Below are positions 19,893 to 28,811 of a DNA stretch of 64,000 nucleotides, one piece after another. The stretch covers positions 80,724,001-80,788,000 of the forward strand of contig OZ231126.1 of the NCBI GenBank assembly GCA_965153355.1. The letters are read 5' to 3'. The DNA comes from Flaccisagitta enflata (taxonomy: Eukaryota > Chaetognatha > Sagittoidea > Aphragmophora). Every line of letters starts with the position of its first letter. The first letter of the stretch is position 1. Both the position numbers and the translations under genes were made by a program. The notes beneath the pieces were generated by a model that was not told where the DNA came from, did no database searches, and saw only the letters and a program-made list of their open reading frames with translations.

Positions 19893-22640
19893 ATGGCTAC
19901 TGCCGGAGCCGTTCCGAAAGAGAAGCGTCAACTAGTCAACGACGGCGCTGCCGGAAATGACAGCGATGCGACTGTGGATTATAACGACTACCACAAAACG
20001 AAACCTCGAGCAGATAAAAAGGCTAGCGTCGCGCCGCGTGGCAATGACGCCGGTCAGAAAGAGGGTGATACGCGCGCTCGAGATAGTCCCTATGTCTCAG
20101 ATGAGAAGGAGTGGGAGGAGTGGCGCGAGTTGAAGGAATCTCTTTCCTCTGGTCGTCGCCGTCGTCGTCGCCAGGCCGATCGTCGTAGCTCATTCATGCG
20201 CGGGTATCGCAGTGCAAACAAAAGTCGTCGCGGATCGTCGTCAAGCGGCAGTGAACAAAGCGAACCGTTGGACGGAAGCGACAGCAGCGGCCGGCGCGTT
20301 CGGCGTCGTGTCAACTACATCAACACTCTTTCGAGCAGCTCGGATTCGAACGTCGACGATGGTGAAAGCACGTCATATGATAGAGGTGAATAGTTGTTTT
20401 CAGGTCTCCATATTTTGAGTAGTTTTTCTCAAGGATACCATTAAATGTATGTGCGACGCTGTCGACTTTTCTGGGTGTTTGTGACAATGATTTATTGATA
20501 GAGTTACTTTCACTTGAATTTGGATGATTATTGCTGTATTTAAAACGTGTATCTGCACATTGAGTTCAAATGTTTTTGAATTATGCAGTATTATATCTTA
20601 AAAAATGTTTTATTCTTTATACTGAAAGTTATTTTTTAAACATTTTTGAGGTTCGAGTGTCTTTTGTTTTTCTAAAGAGACGAAAACATATTTACAGCAA
20701 TATGCAAATGAGCATTTTAGTCGAACGATGATACAACAATATTTACAGTGAATGCTAAAACACAAATTATTTCTGCCGTTTGCGCGATTGTTCCAACGAA
20801 TTACTGCTGTTCGAGTCACCCGAAATACAGAATCCGTTTGCGTGGTCACAGACCAGATCTGCGTCTTTGGCCAGATAGTCTTGACCGTTTGGGGCCGCTA
20901 GATGTTGAAGCGGGCCCTCGGCAGCTTGCTCCGGCATCAAAATGCCGAAGGGGCGAGAGGCCATGTTGTGTGGTCTTCGCCTGGACAAAACCGAGTTCTC
21001 TCGATTTGCCTGGAGGTTTCTTTGAAACCTGCCCCACATGGACGCGGGGTTTTGTTGTGTTGAAAAACGACTTGCCATGAGGTGTCGTCTGATGTTGGAA
21101 GTTGACTCCTCATGGTAGACGTTTTGTACTGATGCGTCAATGCGCTGTTGTACACGGTATGTGTGGAATCCGTGTGCTTCATCGGCCCAGGCTTGGATCC
21201 GATTATTTGCAAATCCTTGTTGACAACGATCCAAGTTTGGGTCGCAGGCACAGAATGTTGGTGAGCAGTCTGTGACAATCTGTTGTTCGTTGTTGTTGTT
21301 GTTGTTGTTGTTGTTGTCGGCCATTTTCACTATTTCACAAAGCAGTTATAAAAACCGTTTGTCATATAGCATCCGAAAATGACTAGTGTTAGTTTCAGAT
21401 TGTTTGTATGATGAAATTTTTTATGATCGCTTGAAAATATGATCGTATTGGAAAAGAATGGTATCAGCATCGATGAGTGGTTCGTTTTTATAGTAAAATT
21501 GTCATCGCTGGTCAACGATGATCGGTCATATCGGTCACTCGGTCAAATCGGTCAGATTTGTCACATCTGTTATTCCATTCATTCGATATGAACGTTTCGA
21601 TTGATCTGTTTCGATCGACCGAACCCTCATTTCTCTCATTCTGATAACAATCTTTATTTCTTTCTTTGTTACAGAGTCACTAAAAGTTTTCCCCGGTCTT
21701 CTCGATGCCTACCGAAATTTCTTCTCAAGGAAGCATTCATTCAAGCAATACACCATGTATTGTTTGGTTCAATCAATCAACCGCCTTCTGACAAGCGGTG
21801 AGTCATTTTAGGACAGACAAAAACAGAAAATAGACAGACAACAGTGGCAGTTATTGATCATTAATCATTCATACTTTATTTGTTAATTGTCATGAAACTT
21901 TTTCAGTTATCGGAAAGGCCTTTTTCGTCGTTGCCTTTGGCTATTGGTTCTACACTCTGTTTACGTTCGAATGCGTCACCCCGGGTTACGTCGTCCTCAT
22001 TTTGATGTCCCTGATGCTTCAATACGAACGTTGCATGAAGCTCGGCATTCGCTTCTACACATCAAAGATCATGCCACAGGACGAGCGAATTGATTGGAAT
22101 CTATCGGCCATCTGTTTCACTTCAGGTCAGTATGGTCATGAGTTATATAGGTTAGTCATCCCTCGTTTTGTATTCTATTGTACTAATGCTAAAATTTATC
22201 TTATCAGATGGCAAGTACGGATGCTACGGATGTCAGGAATTGAACAAGGTCGTCGGACAAGCTGCTACCATGTGTCAATATCGAATCTGCCAAAAGACCA
22301 GGTACCTGCATTTGTCCTAGACATGACATGACATTACCGTGTATGACATGACATGAAGTAATTAAATGTTAATTGCTTTATCAGGGAAGGCGTTATCAAT
22401 TTGACGTACTTGGAGAATCTTCGGGAGATGTTGAAACAGATTGCCGCTACAAAGTTCGCATGTGATTATTGCTTCGACCATCGTCAAATGTACTTCCCTC
22501 AGCTGCATCAATTTTATCACTTGGCGTCTATCCGCGTCCCTCAACGTTTACCCATCGGGGCTTTTTATCTATTTTCCGACTTAGATGCGTCACTCAAGAA
22601 GTTTCGCATCGAATTTGACCTTTTCCAGCGTTTCCCGTGA
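19893..22640 (+). CDS. Gene B: five-exon antisense gene, hydrophobic segment plus Cys clusters, in element 2
   Basis: Exons 19893-20385, 21675-21797, 21907-22125, 22208-22301 and 22385-22640; each intron is GT-AG with a pyrimidine-rich acceptor. The frame is open across all junctions for 394 codons, ending TGA 22638-22640. The start ATG sits in an aatATGG context; the frame upstream has only non-ATG starts. Residues 1-164 are charged and low-complexity, with an Arg run and Ser/Glu stretches. Residues about 210-243 are strongly hydrophobic, enough for one or two membrane passes. Downstream are C-x2-C (284-287), C-x4-C (301-306) and C-x2-C-x2-H (336-342), which could bind zinc. No family recognised. 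It lies convergent with pol, and ORF Y runs inside intron 1 on the other strand. Confidence 0.7.
20767..21324 (-). CDS. ORF Y of element 2, inside intron 1 of gene B
   Basis: 185 residues from ATG 21324. After MAD comes an Asn run (from a gtt repeat at about 21292-21316), then a Cys-containing segment (C...CACD...C), a Gln/Arg/Asn-rich middle part and a C-terminal Ser-rich stretch ending in basic RKRQK, a possible nuclear-localisation signal. It is in sense with gag-pol-env and lies entirely within the first intron of plus-strand gene B. No family recognised. Accessory-gene status is inferred from position and from its being open; length alone is not proof. Confidence 0.45.
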   Translation of the reverse strand: MADNNNNNNNNNEQQIVTDCSPTFCACDPNLDRCQQGFANNRIQAWADEAHGFHTYRVQQRIDASVQNVYHEESTSNIRRHLMASRFSTQQNPASMWGRFQRNLQANRENSVLSRRRPHNMASRPFGILMPEQAAEGPLQHLAAPNGQDYLAKDADLVCDHANGFCISGDSNSSNSLEQSRKRQK

Positions 22641-22863
22641 GGGGATTTTTGTACGGACATTTGGATGGATCAATCGATAGTGTGTATTTTTTATTTTCGA
22701 TTGACATCGTGTTTGAAGTTTTTCTCAACGAAGGTTTGAAATTTTGATAATGTGAGATTGCAATTACAGGTGAATTGACGAACAAACTATATTTAATTAA
22801 TGAACAAACTACATTACTATCTAAAGTGTATACATATTTACACTGGGTGATCATGATTGATGC
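22641..22863. other. Convergent gap between gene B and ORF X
   Basis: AT-rich interval of about 220 bp that must contain the 3' ends of plus-strand gene B and, if separately processed, of the pol-side transcript. No ORF. Confidence 0.4.
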
Positions 22864-23304
22864 TTACTCTCGATAGTTCACCCTTGCCTTTCGAGAGAGG
22901 CGCTTCGAACGGCAAACTTTCATACTTTTATCACTCAAAAGACTATCATGTGAGTTATCGTCATCATCATCATCATCATCGAGGCCACGCTGCACATGCG
23001 CATCGTGTTTGCGTGGCTTAAGTTTATCCTCCGATCTTCTTCCGAGACCAAGCTGCGCAGGCGCATCGTGGCTGCGGGGCTTCAGTTTTCCCTTCGATCG
23101 ATCATCGACAGAATCATTGTCGTCGTTTTCGTCGTGACCACGCTGCGCAAGCGCATCGTGACCGCGGGGCTTCAGTTTGCCCCTCGAAGATCGACTCGAG
23201 ACTGATCCGTCATTTCCTACCATACTCATATCATCCCTCGTGCGAACTCCATCTTTTTTCCTCGGAATATCTCGGACCCTTGCGTGTTTTTCATCACTTT
23301 CCAT
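22864..23304 (-). CDS. ORF X of element 2, repeat-containing charged protein overlapping the pol end
   Basis: 146 residues from ATG 23304, overlapping the last 79 bases of pol in the -1 frame. It is basic and acidic by turns, with three tandem units that each begin KLKPR followed by a HDA...Q core, an Asp run from a tcatcatcatc repeat, and an Arg/Lys-rich C-terminus. It could be made from its own ATG on a spliced RNA or by -1 frameshifting at the end of pol. The nature of the product is unknown; a nucleic-acid-binding role is only a guess from charge. Confidence 0.5.
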   Translation of the reverse strand: MESDEKHARVRDIPRKKDGVRTRDDMSMVGNDGSVSSRSSRGKLKPRGHDALAQRGHDENDDNDSVDDRSKGKLKPRSHDAPAQLGLGRRSEDKLKPRKHDAHVQRGLDDDDDDDDNSHDSLLSDKSMKVCRSKRLSRKARVNYRE

Positions 23305-26300
23305 GTGATTGCGGACTCTAATTTTCTTGGATTTAACACTTCTTGCGCTTTTCTCATCGAATTTCTCAAAGTGGACCGACTTTTCACTTTTTTCTCGGAC
23401 TTTTCCATGGATTTATCGCCGTTTTCACGCTCTAAATTCTTCGCACTCATGGATTTATCTCCGTTTTCACGCTCTAAATTCTTCGCACTCATGGATTTAT
23501 CTAATCGCGTCCCTCGATCGTCCATTGTCTCATCATTCTCACATCTTTGCCTTTGGAGAGCGGATTTTACCCTAACGGCCTCCAAGACCCGTTCTTCAGC
23601 CGTCTTCGCATTGTCAAGATCAAGACCGGCCTTCTCGCGATGGTAAGCCTTGAAATTTGTCTGCCAGTCACTGGACAAAGCCCAGTCGGATTTGTCCCAA
23701 ACTGGGTGAATGTCTGAGAGATGACGTCTGACGCGTGCTTCTGTGTTGAGATTTTTGATGATTGCAGCTGAACGTGAGAGCACTTTTTCCACTCGCCCCA
23801 AAGACCATGACGGACAGAGTGTGGACAGACCGATTGCAATGGGGTGTGCCTTGGAATATGTGCGGAAGTATATGACGTCCCCTTGCTTGATGTTTAGTGA
23901 TTCAAAGGTATGCAAGTTTGATCGTTTGAGAGAGACAAAACAGTTGTAATGCTCTCTGAAGATTTTGATTATCCCTCTCATGCTGTCTGCTACGTCGGTC
24001 CAGTGTGTTCCTTTGTGTTTGTAGTCTTCCTTTTCACAAAGGATGGATGGTCCGTATGCCATGGCGTCACCATTGGAGCAACCATGGGCGTCATTGGCTG
24101 CCAGTCCGCTTATTTCAGACATGTACACAGAATTGCAAATGATGGATAGGTCTGTCAGTTTGTTCTTGATGTTTAGGTCTGAGCCTTGACAGACTGACTT
24201 GAGAAGGTGTGACAACCGACCGACTGACCGTTCAGCCCGGTTGGCACGGGGATTTGACTTGCACGTGAACTTTAGAGAAAACTTCATCAAACTCGATAAT
24301 TCGGCGTTTAATGACGCCGTAAATTCCCCGCCCTCGTCCATTTGGATGGTAGTAATGCCTGAATGGAACCTTAAGTACTTTTCGTAAATGGTGCGTACCA
24401 CGGTCGAGGCTTTTTTGTCTGGGAGATAGAAAAATTGATTTAAACCAGTTATGGGGTTAACCAAACATAGGATCCAGAATTTTCTAGTTCTTTTTTCATC
24501 CCAGGGGTTCCCTTTTTTGTGGCTGGGGGTACTAGGGGCCCTTTCTAGGGGCCCTTTCAGGTCGCATGCGATTTGGCTAATGGAGCTGAGATCAAGCACA
24601 TTAGTCAGATTCGTAGCGATCTTTTTTTTATTCAAGTGAAATTCAGCGCAAGTTGCGCAACTTTTGCAAGTGTCGAGAATGGTTTGATACATGTTTACTG
24701 TGTAGTATCTGTTGGCTAGTACTGTGTATGTGTACAGCGAACCTCTATGTGCAAGGGCGTGATGGCGCTGTGAAATTCTTGCGAGGTCAGGGGGGCTGAG
24801 GACTAAAAGGGCTCTGGCCTTATGGCCCTTAACGGGGAAGACCAATCTGAAAATGAGGTCTTGAAAAAGAAAGAGTGAGTCATAGTCGTCAATTAGAACA
24901 TGGGCCAGTCGACTGGTTTTCCTGATGATATCGACTGAGTCATCTTGCATGCTCAATTCATTTTTGAGGAGCAGTCTGATTGTCCGCATGTCCAGGTCAC
25001 GTGATTGACAACTGAGAAAGAATTTGTATTGACATCTTATTTCATCAGCGAGGCGCCCCTTTTTAAAATGTTCGTGTGCTTCTTGATATGAGCCAAAAAG
25101 TGGAGTGGGATCTTGGGGCCCTACTGTGTCAGAGATAAAATTTAGCTCACTGAGATAATCTAAGACCGTTGATTGTTCATGCCCAAAACCATCACTTAAA
25201 ATACCGTCGGGTGTGTCATGTATGATTGTTGCAACAAGATCAGGTGTGCGAGCGATGAGAAGGCTGTCTTGTCTTGCTGCAATTTGCCCTCTTCGACTTA
25301 GGGCTGAACGATCGTTTGAATTTGATCTGAGCAGCATGTCAATTATGTCTGTCCGATATTCGTACGGAGTTTCGACATACTCGTCCGTCGGTACCCTTTG
25401 CTTTTCTTCCTTGAGTTGCAATACAGGAAGAACTTCGAAATCTGAAGACTGATATTCAGGAATGACCGGCTTTTGATTGTAAATGTCTATCAGTTCTTCC
25501 TGGGTCATTTGTCTGACAGGTCGAGTGTGTTGTGTTTGGGTGTGACTGAGTGACAATTGGTCGGTCTTGCTTGGACCGGTTTTGCGATCACGGGGGGAAG
25601 TGAGTTTGGTGAAATCTAGTTCATTGACCACTAGCTTTTTCATTGATGTATTTTCTCCCTCCTTCCCGTTCTCTTTGCAGCGATCGAGTGACAAAGGCGA
25701 ATCGCCCAAACATTCATCGAGATCGACACGGACATCGGCATCGGTCTTTTCATCATGCGGGTCGGTCTCTCGGTCAAAAGGAGGATCGGCTCTCTCTCTC
25801 CTCTCTCCAATGATCCCGGTCTCTCTTATCTTCGCGGGCTCGCGCTCTCTCTCGCGATCAACCAGTGTCCGACCACCACCGTCTCTCTCATCGGCCAACT
25901 TCGGGTCATCGAAAGGAGGTGAGATTTGGTCGATGATGGATGAAACAGCTTTGGTGCGGGTGTGAAAGTGAGTCCGCTTGAATAACTGGTATAAGTCCTC
26001 ACGTGTGTCACCCATTTCAGTTTCCAACCGCCGAATCATATCGATATTGCGTTCGCTTCTTTCAAAAAACTGAGTTTCGTTCTCTTTATCTTTGCCTGGC
26101 CGAAGCATACTTTCGACATAGTCAAAATCGGCCAACCGATTAGAGTTTGTCAATAGCTCATCAACACTTTTGCCTGTCTCAAGTTTGATTCGTGATAGTC
26201 CGTCACACAGTTGCAATTCTGAAGGCACAAATTTGCATTGGAAATATAGGTCCTCTACTGATAAGAGTAGACGCTGCGCGACATTGGAGTCCAGTGCTGC

Positions 26301-28808
26301 GTTTGTCGCAAAGCGTCTATTCATGAGAAAGCAGAGGGCAAGATTGTCCACATATACGACAAAAGGCGCAAGAAAAAGGATAGGTCGTAAATGATGAAGA
26401 GCGCTAATGAGTGCCCCCATCTCACACAGACTGCTGCCTTTGGCCCTGAGAGAGTCGCTAAGAGTTCGCGACTCAGCAACGGCCGGAAGGACAGTAGTAC
26501 CATCCTTGTCATGAATCTTGACAAGGAGACAAGCGCTGCTGGAATGGACTGAAAAGCTCCAGTCTGAAAATACGATAAATGACTTGTTTTTTATGTGTGT
26601 GTCTAGGGCGATAATATAGCCCTTCATATGAACCTTTCCTAGGCAATCTTTCAAGCGTTGGAAGAGCTTTTTGTCCTCCTCGCTAAACTTGTAACTTTCA
26701 CCCTTTCTAAGTTTGCGAGTAAGAAATCCGGTGAAAGATCTATTCGCCCTAAGTATCTGAGAGAAATAGACAGTCATTCCGACTATTTTTTGAATTTCCT
26801 TCTGGGTGGTGGGGTCAGGGAGTGCCTGGATCGTGTCAATAGTCTTTTTTGCAATGGAAATTATATTCCCTTTAAAACTATAGCCTAGGTATTCAAAATT
26901 GTCGTCTTGACAGAGTATTTTAATCTTAGAGCTACTGAGCAGGAAATTGGCCTCCTCGAGGCAAAAGAGAACGCGATTGAGATATGCGAGGTGGAAAAGC
27001 ACAGCAAGTTCTTGATCATTTTTGGCTGGGCGTAAGAGTGTGTGATTGTCTATCCCAAGCCCTTTGAGTCTGTCAGTGTCTGTTGGTGTCTGACAAAGAA
27101 TGTCATCCGCGTATACATGGCAGGCGTGAGGAATGATCTTTTCTTTGCCTTTGTTCTCAGGTGTTTTCGTCAATCCGTCGACGATCATCTTATCAAGAAC
27201 ATTACGATCGGTGGAAATTGGAAGCGCCATCGCCTCGTCGAAAAGTCTTCGTCCGGCGCCCATTTCATGGACTTCGGGCTGAGACTTTCCTTCTCTCAAT
27301 CTCTCTCTCTCAAAACTCTCTCGATTCTGCTTCGATCGGATCATTGTTGGATCGGGTTCGATTCTCTCTCTCTCTTTCGAGCCTCCGCGATCCTCTTCCT
27401 TTGGACTCCTCTTCCCCATCGAGCAAGGATTCTCTCCTCCTCTCTCTTCGAAACGCTTCTTTGCAGCAGCTCGTCGCTCAGCGTCAACTTCATCCTCATT
27501 CATTTGACGGTAAGCTTGCTTGAATCGGTCGAAGGACAGAGCAGCAGGAATGTTGTTCTGTCTTTCGACCGCGTGGCTGCTGACTTTTTGATTACATCTT
27601 GCTGATTCAGCACATCCTTGAGGAATGCTGCTGAGCCAGGCTATAGGCACGCCCACGACGCAGGTTTCGAAGGCGAATAAACGCTTCGCAGCCTCCGTCG
27701 CACGCGTTTGATCATATGCCCGTTTCAAGTCACAACAGGTTTTGAGGGAGTTAGCTTCAATCTTTGAGAGGGTCTCGAAAATTGTTGGGGGGTCAGGGTG
27801 GGGAGAGCGGTATAGCATCCCAGAGATAGTTGAGGAATCGACGACGCAACGAAAGACAGACTCGAGCGCCGACGTTGACATGGCGTCAAGTGAGGCCTTG
27901 TCGACGGGACGTTTGACCTTGGTTTGAGGCTTTAGGACAACTAGGAACCGATGCATCGCCACCGGTCGGGCGGTGGCAGGTTCCACAATACCTGATTCCA
28001 TCATTATTTTGGTCAGGCGTTCAGCCACATGGCGCCTCAAACCAGAAACGGGTTTGGCGCGCACTTGGATCTGAAGCTCTTTGGGGTATATGGCGTCAAG
28101 GCAAAAAGTGGTCGTGCCGACGCGTAGGTGCGAGCTTTGACCCGAAAATGCGCCTCTGCGCATCATCAGGAGGTCAATGACATCCTGGCGGTGCTGGGGA
28201 GGGACAGCGCCAATCTGATCTTTAAAATTCTCCAAGACGCGATCGAGGGTCCAAAAATCAGCTCTTTCTTGCCTTACTTTTCTGAGTTCCTCTTTCTCTT
28301 CGGCTGTTAGGACGCGCCTTTTGAGATAGAGAATGATGCAGTTGAAATCAATGGGAGAATTAGGGCCCATATGCTCAGCTAATTCCTCAGGGCTGGCACC
28401 ATAATAGAACTCATGTAAAGCCTGCCATTTCTTCTTATTTCCTGCCCTAATAGCTTCCGCCTCTTTCTCTTCCCCCACAAACATCACAGGTTGGAGCGTG
28501 CGGATGCCATTGACTTTGGCTACATCTTCGAGTTCCGGCGGTAACAACGGGGCAAGGAACCCAAAGGCGCCGTCAGTCGGTAAGTGCACAGCATCCTGTT
28601 CAGCAGATTGTGGGTATTCGACGAATACTTTGGTGCCAAAGCATTCTCCTTTGAGTTTTAGCCGGTAGATCTGTACTACTCGGTTGGCAGGTTTTAGGCC
28701 CATTTTCTCATATTCAGGGGGGAATTCCATGAACATGACGTCACCATTGTCTACATTTCTGCCTTGAGACAAATCTAGTTTTAGGCCTAAAAAATAGCTG
28801 TCTCCGCG
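23226..28808 (-). CDS. pol: Pol polyprotein of element 2 (RT, RNase H, integrase)
   Basis: Open from directly after the UGA at 28811-28809, same frame as Gag-Pro, about 1860 codons with no ATG near the start. Residues (counted from 28772): motif A CDLKRAYDQ near 346, motif B SIPQGCAES near 381, YADD near 551. About 165 residues of mostly charged sequence separate motif B from YADD, where about 40 is usual. RNase H has FSDWSF near 734, an E in LCEMGAL and YVDN near 809. A spacer of about 450 residues follows. Integrase: HHCC near 1330-1375, then Asp in CDLKGP (about 1400), Asp in QMDEGGEF (about 1475) and Glu in NRAERSVGR (about 1513). The C-terminus has a repeated DKSMSAKNLERENG unit and a basic tail. 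All catalytic residues are present. Confidence 0.93.
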   Translation of the reverse strand, partial: RGDSYFLGLKLDLSQGRNVDNGDVMFMEFPPEYEKMGLKPANRVVQIYRLKLKGECFGTKVFVEYPQSAEQDAVHLPTDGAFGFLAPLLPPELEDVAKVNGIRTLQPVMFVGEEKEAEAIRAGNKKKWQALHEFYYGASPEELAEHMGPNSPIDFNCIILYLKRRVLTAEEKEELRKVRQERADFWTLDRVLENFKDQIGAVPPQHRQDVIDLLMMRRGAFSGQSSHLRVGTTTFCLDAIYPKELQIQVRAKPVSGLRRHVAERLTKIMMESGIVEPATARPVAMHRFLVVLKPQTKVKRPVDKASLDAMSTSALESVFRCVVDSSTISGMLYRSPHPDPPTIFETLSKIEANSLKTCCDLKRAYDQTRATEAAKRLFAFETCVVGVPIAWLSSIPQGCAESARCNQKVSSHAVERQNNIPAALSFDRFKQAYRQMNEDEVDAERRAAAKKRFEERGGENPCSMGKRSPKEEDRGGSKERERIEPDPTMIRSKQNRESFERERLREGKSQPEVHEMGAGRRLFDEAMALPISTDRNVLDKMIVDGLTKTPENKGKEKIIPHACHVYADDILCQTPTDTDRLKGLGIDNHTLLRPAKNDQELAVLFHLAYLNRVLFCLEEANFLLSSSKIKILCQDDNFEYLGYSFKGNIISIAKKTIDTIQALPDPTTQKEIQKIVGMTVYFSQILRANRSFTGFLTRKLRKGESYKFSEEDKKLFQRLKDCLGKVHMKGYIIALDTHIKNKSFIVFSDWSFSVHSSSACLLVKIHDKDGTTVLPAVAESRTLSDSLRAKGSSLCEMGALISALHHLRPILFLAPFVVYVDNLALCFLMNRRFATNAALDSNVAQRLLLSVEDLYFQCKFVPSELQLCDGLSRIKLETGKSVDELLTNSNRLADFDYVESMLRPGKDKENETQFFERSERNIDMIRRLETEMGDTREDLYQLFKRTHFHTRTKAVSSIIDQISPPFDDPKLADERDGGGRTLVDREREREPAKIRETGIIGERRERADPPFDRETDPHDEKTDADVRVDLDECLGDSPLSLDRCKENGKEGENTSMKKLVVNELDFTKLTSPRDRKTGPSKTDQLSLSHTQTQHTRPVRQMTQEELIDIYNQKPVIPEYQSSDFEVLPVLQLKEEKQRVPTDEYVETPYEYRTDIIDMLLRSNSNDRSALSRRGQIAARQDSLLIARTPDLVATIIHDTPDGILSDGFGHEQSTVLDYLSELNFISDTVGPQDPTPLFGSYQEAHEHFKKGRLADEIRCQYKFFLSCQSRDLDMRTIRLLLKNELSMQDDSVDIIRKTSRLAHVLIDDYDSLFLFQDLIFRLVFPVKGHKARALLVLSPPDLARISQRHHALAHRGSLYTYTVLANRYYTVNMYQTILDTCKSCATCAEFHLNKKKIATNLTNVLDLSSISQIACDLKGPLERAPSTPSHKKGNPWDEKRTRKFWILCLVNPITGLNQFFYLPDKKASTVVRTIYEKYLRFHSGITTIQMDEGGEFTASLNAELSSLMKFSLKFTCKSNPRANRAERSVGRLSHLLKSVCQGSDLNIKNKLTDLSIICNSVYMSEISGLAANDAHGCSNGDAMAYGPSILCEKEDYKHKGTHWTDVADSMRGIIKIFREHYNCFVSLKRSNLHTFESLNIKQGDVIYFRTYSKAHPIAIGLSTLCPSWSLGRVEKVLSRSAAIIKNLNTEARVRRHLSDIHPVWDKSDWALSSDWQTNFKAYHREKAGLDLDNAKTAEERVLEAVRVKSALQRQRCENDETMDDRGTRLDKSMSAKNLERENGDKSMSAKNLERENGDKSMEKSEKKVKSRSTLRNSMRKAQEVLNPRKLESAITWKVMKNTQGSEIFRGKKMEFARGMI

Positions 28809-28811
28809 TCA
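28809..28811 (-). promoter_or_regulatory. Single in-frame UGA between Gag-Pro and Pol, candidate readthrough stop
   Basis: Gag-Pro ends TGA and the very same frame is open for the whole of Pol. The next base is C (TGA-CGC), a context known to be leaky in several viruses, and no ATG is near the start of Pol. Gammaretroviruses join Gag and Pol by stop readthrough, so this is a plausible way to make Gag-Pro-Pol. A recent nonsense mutation is the alternative. Confidence 0.65.

Noticed and set aside
27042-27605. 187-codon plus-strand ORF opposite pol
   Set aside because: It mirrors the Arg/Glu-rich insertion of RT on the other strand, where pol is intact; best read as a shadow.
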